Positions 21,714 to 37,439 of a stretch of DNA of 64,000 nt are shown piece by piece. Position 1 is the first letter of the stretch; every line of letters begins with the position of its first letter. The notes under the pieces are model-generated. The model was not told the DNA's origin. It saw nothing but the letters and a program-made list of their open reading frames with translations, and ran no database searches. The translations under genes were made by a program, and so were the position numbers. The stretch comes from Halisarca cf. caerulea (Eukaryota > Porifera > Demospongiae > Chondrillida > Halisarcidae): assembly GCA_963170055.1 (NCBI GenBank), contig CAUJGJ010000064.1, positions 22,201 to 86,200 of the forward strand, in the 5' to 3' direction.

Positions 21714-24700
21714 CACAAACTTCATGTGTGTCCACTGGGAATGTACGTGGTGCTAGTACCAAATATTGGTATTAGCACCAGCATATCCAACACTACACAA
21801 ATACGCCCACAGCACTTCAGAATCTTCATGTGTGTCCACTGGGAATGTGCGTGGTGCTAGTACCAAATATTGGTATTAGCACCAGCATATCCAACACTAC
21901 ACAAATACGCCCACAGCACTTCAGAAACTTCATGTGTGTCCACTGGGAATGTGCGTTGTGCTAGTGCCAAATATTGGTATTGGCACCAGCATATACAACA
22001 CTACACAAATACGCCCACAGCACTTAAGAATCTTCATGTTTGTCCACTGGGAATGTGCGTGGTGCTAGTGCCAAATATTGGTATTAGCACCAGCATATAC
22101 AACACTACACAAATACGCCCACAGCATATGAGAAACTTCATGTGTGTCAACTGGGAATGTGCGTGGTGCTAGTGCCAAATATTGGTATTAGCACCAGCAT
22201 ATCCAACACTACACAAATACGCCCACAGCACTTCACAAACTTCATGTGTGTCCACTGGGAATGTACGTGGTGCTAGTACCAAATATTGGTATTAGCACCA
22301 GCATATCCAACACTACACAAATACGCCCACAGCACTTCAGAATCTTCATGTGTGTCCACTGGGAATGTGCGTGGCGCTAGTGCCAAATATTGGTATTAGC
22401 ACCAGCATATCCAACACTACACAAATACGCCCACAGCACTTCAGAATCTTCATGTGTGTCCACTGGGAATGTGCGTGGTGCTAGTACCAAATATTGGTAT
22501 TAGCACCAGCATATCCAACACTACACAAATACGCCTACAGCACTTCACAAACTTCATGTGTGTCCACTGGGAATGTGCGTGGTGCTAGTGCCAAATATTG
22601 GTATTGGCACCAGCATATACAACACTACACAAATACGCCCACAGCACTTCAGAATCTTCATGTTTGTCCACTGGGAATGTGCGTTGTGCTAGTGCCAAAT
22701 ATTGGTATTAGCACCAGCATATCCAACACTACACAAATACGCCCACAGCATATAAGAAACTTCATGTGTGTCAACTGGGAATGTGCGTGGTGCTAGTGCC
22801 AAATATTGGTATTAGCACCAGCATATCCAACACTACACAAATACGCCCACAGCACTTCACAAACTTCATGTGTGTCCACTGGGAATGTGCGTGGTGCTAG
22901 TGCCAAATATTGGTATTAGCACCAGCATATCCAACACTACACAAATACGCCCACAGCACTTCAGAATCTTCATGTGTGTCCACTGGGAATGTGCGTGGTG
23001 CTAGTGCCAAATATTGGTATTAGCACCAGCATATCCAACACTACACAAATACGCCCACAGCACTTCAGAAACTTCATGTGTGTCCACTGGGAATGTGCGT
23101 TGTGCTAGTGCCAAATATTGGTATTGGCACCAGCATATACAACACTACACAAATACGCCCACAGCACTTCAGAATCTTCATGTTTGTCCACTGGGAATGT
23201 GCGTGGTGCTAGTGCCAAATATTGGTATTAGCACCAGCATATCCAACACTACACAAATACGCCCACAGCATATGAGAAACTTCATGTGTGTCAACTGGGA
23301 ATGTGCGTGGTGCTAGTGCCAAATATTGGTATTAGCACCAGCATATCCAACACTACACAAATACGCCCACAGCACTTCACAAACTTCATGTGTGTCCACT
23401 GGGAATGTACGTGGCGCTAGTACCAAATATTGGTATTAGCACCAGCATATCCAACACTACACAAATACGCCCACAGCACTTCAGAATCTTCATGTGTGTC
23501 CACTGGGAATGTGCGTTGTGCTAGTGCCAAATATTGATATTAGCACCAGCATATCCAACACTACACAAATACGCCCACAGCACTTCAGAATCTTCATGTG
23601 TGTCCACTGGGAATGTGCGTGGTGCTAGTACCAAATATTGGTATTAGCACCAGCATATCCAACACTACACAAATACGCCCACAGCACTTCAGAAACTTCA
23701 TGTGTGTCCACTGGGAATGTGCGTTGTGCTAGTGCCAAATATTGGTATTGGCACCAGCATATACAACACTACTCAAATACGCCCACAGCACTTCAGAATC
23801 TTCATGTTTGTCCACTGGGAATGTGCGTGGTGCTAGTGCCAAATATTGGTATTAGCACCAGCATATACAACACTACACAAATACGCCCACAGCATATGAG
23901 AAACTTCATGTGTGTCAACTGGGAATGTGCGTGGTGCTAGTGCCAAATATTGGTATTAGCACCAGCATATCCAACACTACACAAATACGCCCACAGCACT
24001 TCAGAATCTTCATGTGTGTCCACTGGGAATGTGCGTGGTGCTAGTACCAAATATTGGTATTAGCACCAGCATATCCAACACTACACAAATACGCCCACAG
24101 CACTTCACAAACTTCATGTGTGTCCACTGGGAATGTGCGTGGTGCTAGTGCCAAATATTGGTATTGGCACCAGCATATACAACACTACACAAATACGCCC
24201 ACAGCACTTCAGAATCTTCATGTTTGTCCACTGGGAATGTGCGTTGTGCTAGTGCCAAATATTGGTATTAGCACCAGCATATCCAACACTACACAAATAC
24301 GCCCACAGCATATAAGAAACTTCATGTGTGTCAACTGGGAATGTGCGTGGTGCTAGTGCCAAATATTGGTATTAGCACCAGCATATCCAACACTACACAA
24401 ATACGCCCACAGCACTTCACAAACTTCATGTGTGTCCACTGGGAATGTGCGTGGTGCTAGTGCCAAATATTGGTATTAGCACCAGCATATTCAACTCTAC
24501 ACAAATACGCCCACAGCACTTCAGAAACTTCATGTTTGTCCACTGGGAATGTGCGTGGTGCTAGTGCCAAATATTGGTATTGGCACCAGCATATCCAACA
24601 CTACACAAAAACGCCCTCAGCAGTTAAGAAACTTCATGTGTGCCCAATGGAAATGTGCGTGGCGCTAGTGCCAAATATTGGTATTTGCACCAGCATATCC

Positions 24701-25480
24701 AACACTACACAAATACGCCCACAGCACTTCAGAATCTTCATGTGTGTCCACTGGGAATGTGCGTGGTGCTAGTGCCAAATATTGGTATTAGCACCAGCAT
24801 ATCCAACACTACACAAATACGCCCACAGCACTTCAGAATCTTCATGTGTGCCCACTGGGAATGTGCGTGGTGCTAGTACCAAATATTGGTATTAGCACCA
24901 GCATATCCAACACTACACAAATACGCCCACAGCACTTCAGAAACTTCATGTGTGTCCACTGGGAATGTGCGTGGTGCTAGTGCCAAATATTGGTTTTGGC
25001 ACCAGCATATCCAACACTACACAAATACGCCCACAGCACTTCACAAACTTCATGTGTTTCCACTGGGAATGTGCGTGGTGCTAGTGCCAATATTGGTATT
25101 AGCACCAGCATATCCAACACTACACAAATACGCCCACAGCACTTCAGAAACTTCATGTTTGTCCACTGGGAATGTGCGTGGTGCTAGTGCCAAATATTGG
25201 TATTGGCACCAGCATATCCAACACTACACAAATACGCCCACAGCATATAAGAAACTTCATGTGTGTCAACTGGGAATGTGCGTGGTGCTAGTGCCAAATA
25301 TTGGTATTAGCACCAGCATATTCAACACTACACAAATACGCCCACAGCACTTCACAAACTTCATGTGTGTCCACTGGGAATGTGCGTGGTGCTAGTGCCA
25401 AATATTGGTATTAGCACCAGCATATCCAACACTACACAAATACGCCCACAGCACTTCAGAAACTTCATGTGTGTCCACTG
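21640..25480 (+). repeat. Satellite segment with 1144-bp (11-monomer) higher-order spacing
   Basis: Monomer groups recur at 21870 and 23014, and at 22494 and 23638, both 1144 bp apart. Another related pair is 1560 bp apart (22494 and 24054). Markers are the tail GCATATGAGAAACTTCATG and the TGCGTTGTGCTAG variant. All monomers here still carry the CCAAATATTGG core. Confidence 0.8.
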
Positions 25481-28400
25481 GGAATGTGCGTGGTGCTAGT
25501 GCCTAATATTGGTATTAGCACCAGCATATCCAACACTACACAAATACGCCCACAGCACTTCAGAAACTTCATGTGTGTCGACTGGGAATGTGCGTGGTGC
25601 TAGTGTTAAATATTGGTATTAGCACCAGCATATCCAACACTACACAAATACGCCCACAGTAGTTAAGAAACTTCATTTGTGTCCACTGGGAATGTGCTTG
25701 GTGCTAGTGCCCAATATTGGTATTAGCACCAGCGTATCCAACACTACACAAATACGCCCACAGCACTTCAGAAACTTCATGTGTGTCCACTGGGAATGTG
25801 CGTGGTGCTAGTGCCCAATATTGGTATTAGCACCAGCATATCCAACACTACACAAATACGCCCACAGCACTTCAGAAACTTCATGTGTGCCCACTGGGAA
25901 TGTGCGTGGTGCTAGTGCCCAATATTGGTATTAGCACCAGCATATCCAACACTACACAAATACACCCACAGCACTTCAGAAACTTCATGTGTGTCCACTG
26001 GGAATGTGCGTGGTGCTAGTGCCCAATATTGGTATTAGCACCAGCATATCCAACACTACACAAATACGCCCGCAACACTTCAGAAAGGTCATGTGTGTCC
26101 ACTGGGAATGTGCGTGGTGCTAGTGCCCAATATTGGTATTAGCACCAGCATATCCAACACTACACAAATACACCCACAGTAGTTAAAAAACTTTATTTGT
26201 GTCCACTGGGAATGTGCGTGGTGCTAGAGCCCAATATTGGTATTAGAACCAGCATATCCAACACTACACAAATACGCCCTCAGCACTTCAGAAACTTCAT
26301 GTGTGTCCAGTGGGAATGTGCGTGGTGCTAGTGCCCAATATTGGTATTAGCACCAGCGTATCCAACACTACACAAATACGCCCACAGCACTTCAGAAACT
26401 TCATGTGTGTCCACTGGGAATGTGCGTGGTGCTAGTGCCTAATATTGGTATTAGCACCAGCATATCCAACACTACACAAATACGCCCACAGCACTTCAGA
26501 AAGGTCATGTGTGTCCACTGGGAATGTGCGTGGTGCTAGTGCCCAATATTGGTATTAGCACCAGCATATCCAACACTACACAAATACGCCCACAGTAGCT
26601 AAGAAACTTCATTTGTGTCCACTGGGAATGTGCTTGGTGCTAGTGCCTAATATTGGTATTAGCACCAGCGTATCCAACACTACACAAATACGCCCACAGC
26701 ACTTCAGAAACTTCATGTGTGTCCACTGGGAATGTGCGTGGTGCTAGTGCCCAATATTGGTATTAGCACCAGCATATCCAACACTACACAAATACGCCCA
26801 CACCACTTCAGAAAGGTCATGTGTGTCCACTGGGAATGTGCGTGGTGCTAGTGCCCCATATTGGTATTAGCACCAGCATATCCAACACTACACAAATACG
26901 CCCACAGCACTTCAGAAACTTCATGTGTGTCCACTGGGAATGTGCGTGGTGCTAGTGCCTAATATTGGTATTAGCACCAGCATATCCAACACTACACAAA
27001 TACGCCCACAGCACTTCAGAAACTTCATGTGTGTCGACTGGGAATGTGCGTGGTGCTAGTGTTAAATATTGGTATTAGCACCAGCATATCCAACACTACA
27101 CAAATACGCCCACAGTAGTTAAGAAACTTCATTTGTGTCCACTGGGAATGTGCTTGGTGCTAGTGCCCAATATTGGTATTAGCACCAGCGTATCCAACAC
27201 TACACAAATACGCCCACAGCACTTCAGAAACTTCATGTGTGTCCACTGGGAATGTGCGTGGTGCTAGTGCCCAATATTGGTATTAGCACCAGCATATCCA
27301 ACACTACACAAATACGCCCACAGCACTTCAGAAACTTCATGTGTGTCCACTGGGAATGTGCGTGGTGCTAGTGCCCAATATTGGTATTAGCACCAGCATA
27401 TCCAACACTACACAAATAGGCCCACAGCACTTCAGAAAGGTCATGTGTGTCCACTGGGAATGTGCTTGGTGCTAGTGCCCAATATTGGTATTAGCACCAG
27501 CATATCCAACACTACACAAATACGCCCACAGTAGCTAAGAAACTTCATTTGTGTCCACTGGGAATGTGCTTGGTGCTAGTGCCTAATATTTGTATTAGCA
27601 CCAGCGTATCCAACACTACACAAATACGCCCACAGCACTTCACAAACTTCATGTGTGTCCACTGGGAATGTGCGTGGTGCTAGTGCCCAATATTGGTATT
27701 AGCACCAGCATATCCAACACTACACAAATACGCCCACAGCACTTCAGAAAGGTCATGTGTGTCCACTGGGAATGTGCGTTGTGCTAGTGCCCCATATTGG
27801 TATTAGCACCAGCATATCCAACACTACACAAATACGCCCACAGCACTTCAGAAACTTCATGTGTGTCCACTGGGAATGTGCGTGGTGCTAGTGCCTAATA
27901 TTTGTATTAGCACCAGCATATCCAACACTACACAAATACGCCCACAGCACTTCAGAAACTTCATGTGTGTCCACTGGGAATGTGCGTGGTGCTAGTGCCC
28001 AATATTGGTATTAGCACCAGCATATCAAACACTACACAAATACGCCCACAGCACTTAAGAAAGGTCATGTGTGTCCACTGGGAATGTGCGTGGTGCTAGT
28101 GTTAAATATTGGTATTAGCACCAGCATATCCAGCACTACACAAATACGCCCACAGTAGTTAAGAAACTTCATTTGTGTCCACTGGGAATGTGCTTGGTGC
28201 TGGTGCCCAATATTGGTATTAGCACCAGCATATCCAACACCACACAAATACGCCCACAGTACTTCAGAAACTTCATGTGTGTCCACTGGGAATGTGCGTG
28301 GTGCTAGTGCCCAATATTGGTATTAGCACCAGCATATCCAACACTACACAAATACGCCCACAGCACTTAGGAAAGGTCATGTGTGTGCACTGGGAATGTG

Positions 28401-31400
28401 CGTGGTGCTAGTTCCCAATATTTGTATTAGCACCAGCATATCCAACATTACACAAATACGCCCACTGTAGTTAAGAAACTTCATTTGTGTCCACTGGGAA
28501 TGTGCGTGGTGCTAGTGCCCAATATTGGTATTAGAACCAGCATATCCAACACTACACAAATACGCCCTCAGAACTTCAGAAACTTCATGTGTGTCCACTG
28601 TGAATGTGCGTGGTGCTAGTGCCCAATATTGGTATTAGCACCAGCATATCCAACACTACACAAATACGCCCACAGCACTTCAGAAACTTCATGTGTGTCC
28701 ACTAGGAATGTGCGTGGTGCTAGTGCCTAATATTAGTATTAGCACCAGCATATCCAACATCACACAAATACGGGCACAGCACTTCAGAAAGGTCATGTGT
28801 GTCCACTGCGAATGTGCGTAGTGCTAGTGCCAAATATAGGTATTAGCACCAACATATCCAACAATACACAAATACGCCCACAGCACTTCAGAAACTTCAT
28901 GTGTGTCCACTGGGAATGTGCGTGGTGCTAGTGCCAAATATTGGTATTAGCACCAGAATATCCAACACTACACAAATACGCCCACAGCACTTCAGAAAGG
29001 TCATGTGTGTCCACTGGGAATGTGCGTGGTGCTAGTTCCCAATATTGGTATTAGCACCAGCATATCCAACACTACACAAATACGCCCACAGTAGTTAAGA
29101 AACTTCATTTGTGTCCACTGGGAATGTGCTTGGTGCTAGTGCCCAATATTGGTATTAGCACCAGCATATCCAACACTACACAAATACGCCCACAGCACTT
29201 CAGAAATTTCATGTGTGTCCACTGGGAATGTGCGTGGTGCTAGTGCCCAATATTGGTATTAGCACCAGCATATCCAACACTACACAAATACACCCACAGT
29301 TGTTAAAAAACTTCATTTGTGTCCACTGGGAATGTGCGTGGTGCTAGTGCCCAATATTGGTATTAGAACCAGCATATCCAACACTTTACAAATACGCCCA
29401 CAGCACTTCAGAAACTTCATGTGTGTCCACTGTGAATGTGCGTGGTGCTAGTGCCCAATATTGGTATTAGCACCAGCATATCCAACACTACACAAATACG
29501 CCCACAGCACTTCAGAAACTTCATGTGTGTCCACTGGGAATGTGCGTGGTGCTAGTGCCTAATATTAGTATTAGCACCAGCATATCCAACACTACACAAA
29601 TACGGCCACAGCACTTCAGAAAGGTCATGTGTGTCCACTGGGAATGTGCGTAGTGCTAGTGCCAAATATAGGTATTAGCACCAGCATATCCAACATTACA
29701 CAAATACGCCCACAGCACTTCAGAAAATTCATGTGTGTCCACTGGGAATGTGCGTGGTGCTAGTGCCTAATATTTGTATTAGCACCAGCATGTCCAACAC
29801 TACACAAATACGCCCACAGCACTTCAGAAAGGTCATGTGTGTCCACTGGGAATGTGCGTGGTGCTAGTGCCCAATATTGGTATTAGCACCAGCATATCCA
29901 ACACTACACAAACACGCCCACAGTAGTTAAGAAACTTCATTTGTGTCCACTGGGAATGTGCTTGGTGCTAGTGCCCAATATTGGTATTAGCACCAGCGTA
30001 TCCAACACTACACAAATACGCCCACAGTACTTCAGAAACTTCAAGTGTGTCCACTGGGAATGTGCGTGGTGCTAGTGCCCAATATTGGTATTAGCACCAG
30101 CATATCCAACACTACACAAATACGCCCACAGCACTTCAGAAAGGTCATGTGTGTCCACTGGGAATGTGCGTAGTGCTAGTGCCAAATATAGGTATTAGCA
30201 CCAGCATATCCAACATTACACAAATACGCCCACAGTACTTCAGAAACTTCATGTGTGTCCACTGGGAATGTGCGTGGTGCTAGTGCCTAATATTTGTATT
30301 AGCACCAGAATATCCAACACTACACAAATACGCCCACAGCACTTCAGAAACTTCATGTGTGTCCACTGGGAATGTGCGTGGTGCTAGTGCCTAATATTTG
30401 TATTAGCACCAGCATATCCAACACTACACAAATACGCCCACAGCACTTCAGAAAGGTCATGTGTGTCCACTGGGAATGTGCGTGGTGCTAGTGCCCAATA
30501 TTGGTATTAGCACCAGCATATCCAACACTACACAAATACGCCCACAGTAGCTAAGAAACTTCATTTGTGTCCACTGGGAATGTGCTTGGTGCTAGTGCCT
30601 AATATTGGTATTAGCACCAGCGTATCCAACACTACACAAATACGCCCACAGCACTTCAGAAACTTCATGTGTGTCCACTGGGAATGTGCGTGGTGCTAGT
30701 GCCCAATATTGGTATTAGCACCAGCATATCCAACACTACACAAATACGCCCACAGCACTTCAGAAAGGTCATGTGTGTCCACTGGGAATGTGCGTTGTGC
30801 TAGTTCCCAATATTGGTATTAGCACCAGCATATCCAACACTACACAAATACGCCCACAGCACTTCAGAAACTTCATGTGTGTCCACTGGGAATGTGCGTG
30901 GTGCTAGTGCCTAATATTTGTATTAGCACCAGCATATCCAACACTTCACAAATACGCCCACAGCACTTAAGAAAGGTCATGTGTGTCCACTGGGAATGTG
31001 CGTGGTGCTAGTGTTAAATATTGGTATTAGCACCAGCATATCCAACACTACACAAATACGCCCACAGTAGTTAAGAAACTTCATTTGTGTCCACTGGGAA
31101 TGTGCTTGGTGCTAGTGCCCAATATTGGTATTAGCACCAGCATATCCAACACCACACAAATACGCCCACAGTACTTCAGAAACTTCATGTGTGTCCACTG
31201 GGAATGTGCGTGGTGCTAGTGCCCAATATTGGTATTAGCACCAGCATATCCAACAATACACAAATACGCCCACAGCACTTAGGAAAGGTCATGTGTGTCC
31301 ACTGGGAATGTGCGTGGTGCTAGTGCCTAATATTTGTATTAGCACCAGCATATCCAACACTACACAAATACGCCCACAGCACTTCAGAAAGGTCATGTGT

Positions 31401-31690
31401 GTCCACTGGGAATGTGCGTGGTGCTAGTGCCCAATATTGGTATTAGCACCAGCATATCCAACACTACACAAATACGCCCACAGTAGCTAAGAAACTTCAT
31501 TTGTGTCCACTGGGAATGTGCTTGGTGCTAGTGCCTAATATTGGTATTAGCACCAGCGTATCCAACACTACACAAATACGCCCACAGCACTTCAGAAACT
31601 TCATGTGTGTCCACTGGGAATGTGCGTGGTGCTAGTGCCCAATATTGGTATTAGCACCAGCATATCCAACACTACACAAATACGCCCACA
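25480..31690 (+). repeat. Satellite segment after the core switch (CCCAAT/CCTAAT monomers)
   Basis: From about 25500 the core changes from GCCAAATATTGG to mostly GCCCAATATTGG, GCCTAATATTGG or GTTAAATATTGG. New tail types appear at the same point: GTAGTTAAGAAACTTCATTTG and GCACTTCAGAAAGGTCATG. Sub-blocks repeat, for example the GTAGCTAAGAAACTTC monomer near 26595, 27533, 30548 and 31486. No non-satellite sequence is present. Confidence 0.85.
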
Positions 31691-31694
31691 GAAC

Positions 31695-34600
31695 TTCAGA
31701 AAGGTCATGTGTGTCCACTGGGAATGTGCGTTGTGCTAGTGCCCCATATTGGTATTAGCACCAGCATATCCAACACTACACAAATACGCCCACAGCACTT
31801 CAGAAACTTCATGTGTGTCCACTGGGAATGTGCGTGGTGCTAGTGCCTAATATTTGTATTAGCACCAGCATATCCAACACTACACAAATACGCCCACAGC
31901 ACTTAAGAAAGGTCATGTGTGTCCACTGGGAATGTGCGTGGTGCTAGTGTTAAATATTGGTATTAGCACCAGCATATCCAACACTACACAAATACGCCCA
32001 CAGTAGTTAAGAAACTTCATTTGTGTCCACTGGCAATGTGCTTGGTGCTAGTGCCCAATATTGGTATTAGCACCAGCATATCCAACACTACACAAATACG
32101 CCCACAGTACTTCAGAAACTTCATGTGTGTCCACTGGGAATGTGCGTGGTGCTAGTGCCCAATATTGGTATTACCACCAGCATATCCAACAATACACAAA
32201 TACGCCCACAGCACTTAGGAAAGGTCATGTGTGTGCACTGGGAATGTGCGTGGTGCTAGTTCCCAATATTTGTATTAGCACCAGCATATCCAACATTACA
32301 CAAATACGCCCACAGTAGTTAAGAAACTTCATTTGTGTCCACTGGGAATGTGCGTGGTGCTAGTGCCAAATATTGGTATTAGCACCAGCATATCCAACAC
32401 TACACAAATACGCCCTCAGCACTTCAGAAACGTCATGTGTGTCCACTGTGAATGTGCGTGGTGCTAGTGCCCAATATTGGTATTATCACCAGCATATCCA
32501 ACACTACACAAATACGCCCACAGCACTTCAGAAAGGTCATGTGTGTCCACTGGGAATGTGCGTGGTGCTAGTGCCCAATATTGGTATTAGCACCAGCATA
32601 TCCAACACTACACAAATACGCCCACAGTAGCTAAGAAACTTCATTTGTGTCCACTGGGAATGTACTTGGTGCTAGTGCCTAATATTGGTATTAGCACCAG
32701 CGTATCCAACACTACACAAAAACGCCCACAGCACTTCAGAAACTTCATGTGTGTCCACTGGGAATGTGCGTGGTGCTAGTGCCCAATATTGGTATTAGCA
32801 CCAGCATATCCAACACTACACAAATACGCCCACAGCACTTCAGAAAGGTCATGTGTGTCCACTGGGAATGTGCGTTGTGCTAGTGCCCCATATTGGTATT
32901 AGCACCAGCATATCCAACACTACACAAATACGCCCACAGCACTTCAGAAACTTCATGTGTGTCCACTGGGAATGTGCGTGGTGCTAGTGCCTAATATTTG
33001 TATTAGCACCAGCATATCCAACACTACACAAATACGCCCACAGCACTTAAGAAAGGTCATGTGTGTCCACTGGGAATGTGCGTGGTGCTAGTGTTAAATA
33101 TTGGTATTAGCACCAGCATATCCAACACTACACAAATACGCCCACAGTAGTTAAGAAACTTCATTTGTGTCCACTGGGAATGTGCTTGGTGCTAGTGCCC
33201 AATATTGGTATTAGCACCAGCATATCCAACACTACACAAATACGCCCACAGTACTTCAGAAACTTCATGTGTGTCCACTGGGAATGTGCGTGGTGCTAGT
33301 GCCAAATATTGGTATTACCACCAGCATATCCAACAATACACAAATACGCCCACAGCACTTAGGAAAGGTCATGTGTGTCCACTGGGAATGTGCGTGGTGC
33401 TAGTTCCCAATATTTGTATTAGCACCAGCATATCCAACATTACACAAATACGCCCACAGTAGTTAAGAAACTTCATTTGTGTCCACTGGGAATGTGGGTG
33501 GTGCTAGTGCCAAATATTGGTATTAGAACCAGCATATCCAACACTACACAAATACGCCCTCAGCACTTCAGAAACTTCATGTGTGTCCACTGTGAATGTG
33601 CGTGGTGCTAGTGCCCAATATTGGTATTAGCACCAGCATATCCAACACTACACAAATACGCCCACAGCACTTCAGAAACTTCATGTGTGTCCACTGGGAA
33701 TGTGCGTGGTGCTAGTGCCTAATATTAGTATTAGCACCAGCATATCCAACACTACACAAATACGCCCACAGCACTTCAGAAAGGTCATGTGTGTCCACTG
33801 GGAATGTGCGTTGTGCTAGTGCCCCATATTGGTATTAGCACCAGCATATTCAACACTACACAAATACGCCCACAGCACTTCAGAAACTTCATGTGTGTCC
33901 ACTGGGAATGTGCGTGGTGCTAGTGCCTAATATTTGTATTAGCACCAGCATATCCAACACTACACAAATACGCCCACAGCACTTAAGAAAGGTCATGTGT
34001 GTCCACTGGGAATGTGCGTGGTGCTAGTGTTAAATATTGGTATTAGCACCAGCATATCCAACACTACACAAATACGCCCACAGTAGTTAAGAAACTTCAT
34101 TTGTGTCCACTGGCAATGTGCTTGGTGCTAGTGCCCAATATTGGTATTAGCACCAGCATATCCAACACTACACAAATACGCCCACAGTACTTCAGAAACT
34201 TCATGTGTGTCCACTGGGAATGTGCGTGGTGCTAGTGCCCAATATTGGTATTACCACCAGCATATCCAACAATACACAAATACGCCCACAGCACTTAGGA
34301 AAGGTCATGTGTGTCCACTGGGAATGTGCGTGGTGCTAGTTCCCAATATTTGTATTAGCACCAGCATATCCAACATTACACAAATACGCCCACAGTAGTT
34401 AAGAAACTTCATTTGTGTCCACTGGGAATGTGCGTGGTGCTAGTGCCAAATATTGGTATTAGCACCAGCATATCCAACACTACACAAATACGCCCTCAGC
34501 ACTTCAGAAACTTCATGTGTGTCCACTGTGAATGTGCGTGGTGCTAGTGCCCAATATTGGTATTATCACCAGCATATCCAACACTACACAAATACGCCCA

Positions 34601-35890
34601 CAGCACTTCAGAAAGGTCATGTGTGTCCACTGGGAATGTGCGTGGTGCTAGTGCCCAATATTGGTATTAGCACCAGCATATCCAACACTACACAAATACG
34701 CCCACAGTAGCTAAGAAACTTCATTTGTGTCCACTGGGAATGTGCTTGGTGCTAGTGCCTAATATTGGTATTAGCACCAGCGTATCCAACACTACACAAA
34801 AACGCCCACAGCACTTCAGAAACTTCATGTGTGTCCACTGGGAATGTGCGTGGTGCTAGTGCCCAATATTGGTATTAGCACCAGCATATCCAACACTACA
34901 CAAATACGCCCACAGCACTTCAGAAAGGTCATGTGTGTCCACTGGGAATGTGCGTTGTGCTAGTGCCCCATATTGGTATTAGCACCAGCATATCCAACAC
35001 TACACAAATACGCCCACAGCACTTCAGAAACTTCATGTGTGTCCACTGGGAATGTGCGTGGTGCTAGTTCCTAATATTTGTATTAGCACCAGCATATCCA
35101 ACACTACACAAATACGCCCACAGCACTTAAGAAAGGTCATGTGTGTCCACTGGGAATGTGCGTGGTGCTAGTGTTAAATATTGGTATTAGCACCAGCATA
35201 TCCAACACTACACAAATACGCCCACAGTAGTTAAGAAACTTCATTTGTGTCCACTGGGAATGTGCTTGGTGCTAGTGCCCAATATTGGTATTAGCACCAG
35301 CATATCCAACACCACACAAATACGCCCACAGTACTTCAGAAACTTCATGTGTGTCCACTGGGAATGTGCGTGGTGCTAGTGCCAAATATTGGTATTACCA
35401 CCAGCATATCCAACAATACACAAATACGCCCACAGCACTTAGGAAAGGTCATGTGTGTCCACTGGGAATGTGCGTGGTGCTAGTTCCCAATATTTGTATT
35501 AGCACTGGCATATCCAACATTACACAAATACGCCCACAGTAGTTAAGAAACTTCATTTGTGTCCACTGGGAATGTGGGTGGTGCTAGTGCCAAATATTGG
35601 TATTAGAACCAGCATATCCAACACTACACAAATACGCCCTCAGCACTTCAGAAACTTCATGTGTGTCCACTGTGAATGTGCGTGGTGCTAGTGCCCAATA
35701 TTGGTATTAGCACCAGCATATCCAACACTACACAAATACGCCCACAGCACTTCAGAAACTTCATGTGTGTCCACTGGGAATGTGCGTGGTGCTAGTGCCT
35801 AATATTAGTATTAGCACCAGCATATCCAACACTACACAAATACGGCCACAGCACTTCAGAAAGGTCATGTGTGTCCACTGGGAATGTGCG
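31695..35890 (+). repeat. Higher-order repeat of 2080 bp (20 monomers), two copies
   Basis: Positions of about 31695-33810 match about 33775-35890 at an offset of 2080 bp. Shared rare variants include CCACTGGCAATGTG at about 32032/34112, AATGTGGGTGG at about 33491/35571 and CAGCATATCCAACAATACAC. Within each copy an 11-monomer subunit (1144 bp) repeats with a 9-monomer remainder, and a further 1144-bp step leads to 36429. Confidence 0.85.
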
Positions 35891-37439
35891 TAGTGCTAGT
35901 GCCAAATATAGGTATTAGCACCAGCATATCCAACATTACACAAATACGCCCACAGCACTTCAGAAACTTCATGTGTGTCCACTGGGAATGTGCGTGGTGC
36001 TAGTGCCTAATATTTGTATTAGCACCAGAATATCCAACACTACAAAAATACGCCCACAGCACTTCAGAAAGGTCATGTGTGTCCACTAGGAATGTGCGTG
36101 GTGCTAGTGCCCAATATTGGTATTAGCACCAGCATATCCAACACTACACAAATACGCCCACAGTAGTTAAGAAACTTCATTTGTGTCCACTGGGAATGTG
36201 CTTGGTGCTAGTGCCCAATATTGGTATTAGCACCAGCGTATCCAACACTACACAAATACGCCCACAGCACTTCAGAAACTTCATGTGTGTCCACTGGGAA
36301 TGTGCGTGGTGCTAGTGCCCAATATTGGTATTAGCACCAGCATATCCAACACTACACAAATACGCCCACAGCACTTCAGGAAGGTCATGTGTGTCCACTG
36401 GGAATGTGCGTGGTGCTAGTGCCCCATATTGGTATTAGCACCAGCATATCCAACACCACACAAATACGCCCACAGTACTTCAGAAACTTCATGTGTGTCC
36501 ACTGGGAATGTGCGTGGTGCTAGTGCCCAATATTGGTATTACCACCAGCATATCCAACAATACACAAATACGCCCACAGCACTTAGGAAAGGTCATGTGT
36601 GTGCACTGGGAATGTGCGTGGTGCTAGTTCCCAATATTTGAATTAGCACCAGCATATCCAACATTACACAAATACGCCCTCAGCACTTCAGAAACTTCAT
36701 GTGTGTCCACTGGGAATGTGCGTGGTGCTAGTGCCCAATATTGGTATTAGCACCAGCATATCCAACACTACACAAATACGCCCACAGCACTTCAGAAACT
36801 TCATGTGTGTCCACTGGGAATGTGCGTGGTGCTAGTGCCTAATATTTGTATTAGCACCAGCATATCCAACACTACACAAATACGGCCACAGCACTTCAGA
36901 AAGGTCATGTGTGTCCACTGGGAATGTGCGTAGTGCTAGTGCCAAATATAGGTATTAGCACCAGCATATCCAACATTACACAAATACGCCCACAGCACTT
37001 CAGAAACTTCATGTGTGTCCACTGGGAATGTGCGTGGTGCTAGTGCCTAATATTTGTATTAGCACCAGAATATCCAACACTACACAAATACGCCCACAGC
37101 ACTTCAGAAAGGTCATGTGTGTCCACTGGGAATGTGCGTGGTGCTAGTGCCCAATATTGGTATTAGCACCAGCATATCCAACACTACACAAATACGCCCA
37201 CAGTAGTTAAGAAACTTCATTTGTGTCCACTGGGAATGTGCTTGGTGCTAGTGCCCAATATTGGTATTAGCACCAGCGTATCCAACACTACACAAATACG
37301 CCCACAGCACTTCAGAAACTTCATGTGTGTCCACTGGGAATGTGCGTGGTGCTAGTGCCCAATATTGGTATTAGCACCAGCATATCCAACACTACACAAA
37401 TACGCCCACAGCACTTCAGAAAGGTCATGTGTGTCCACT

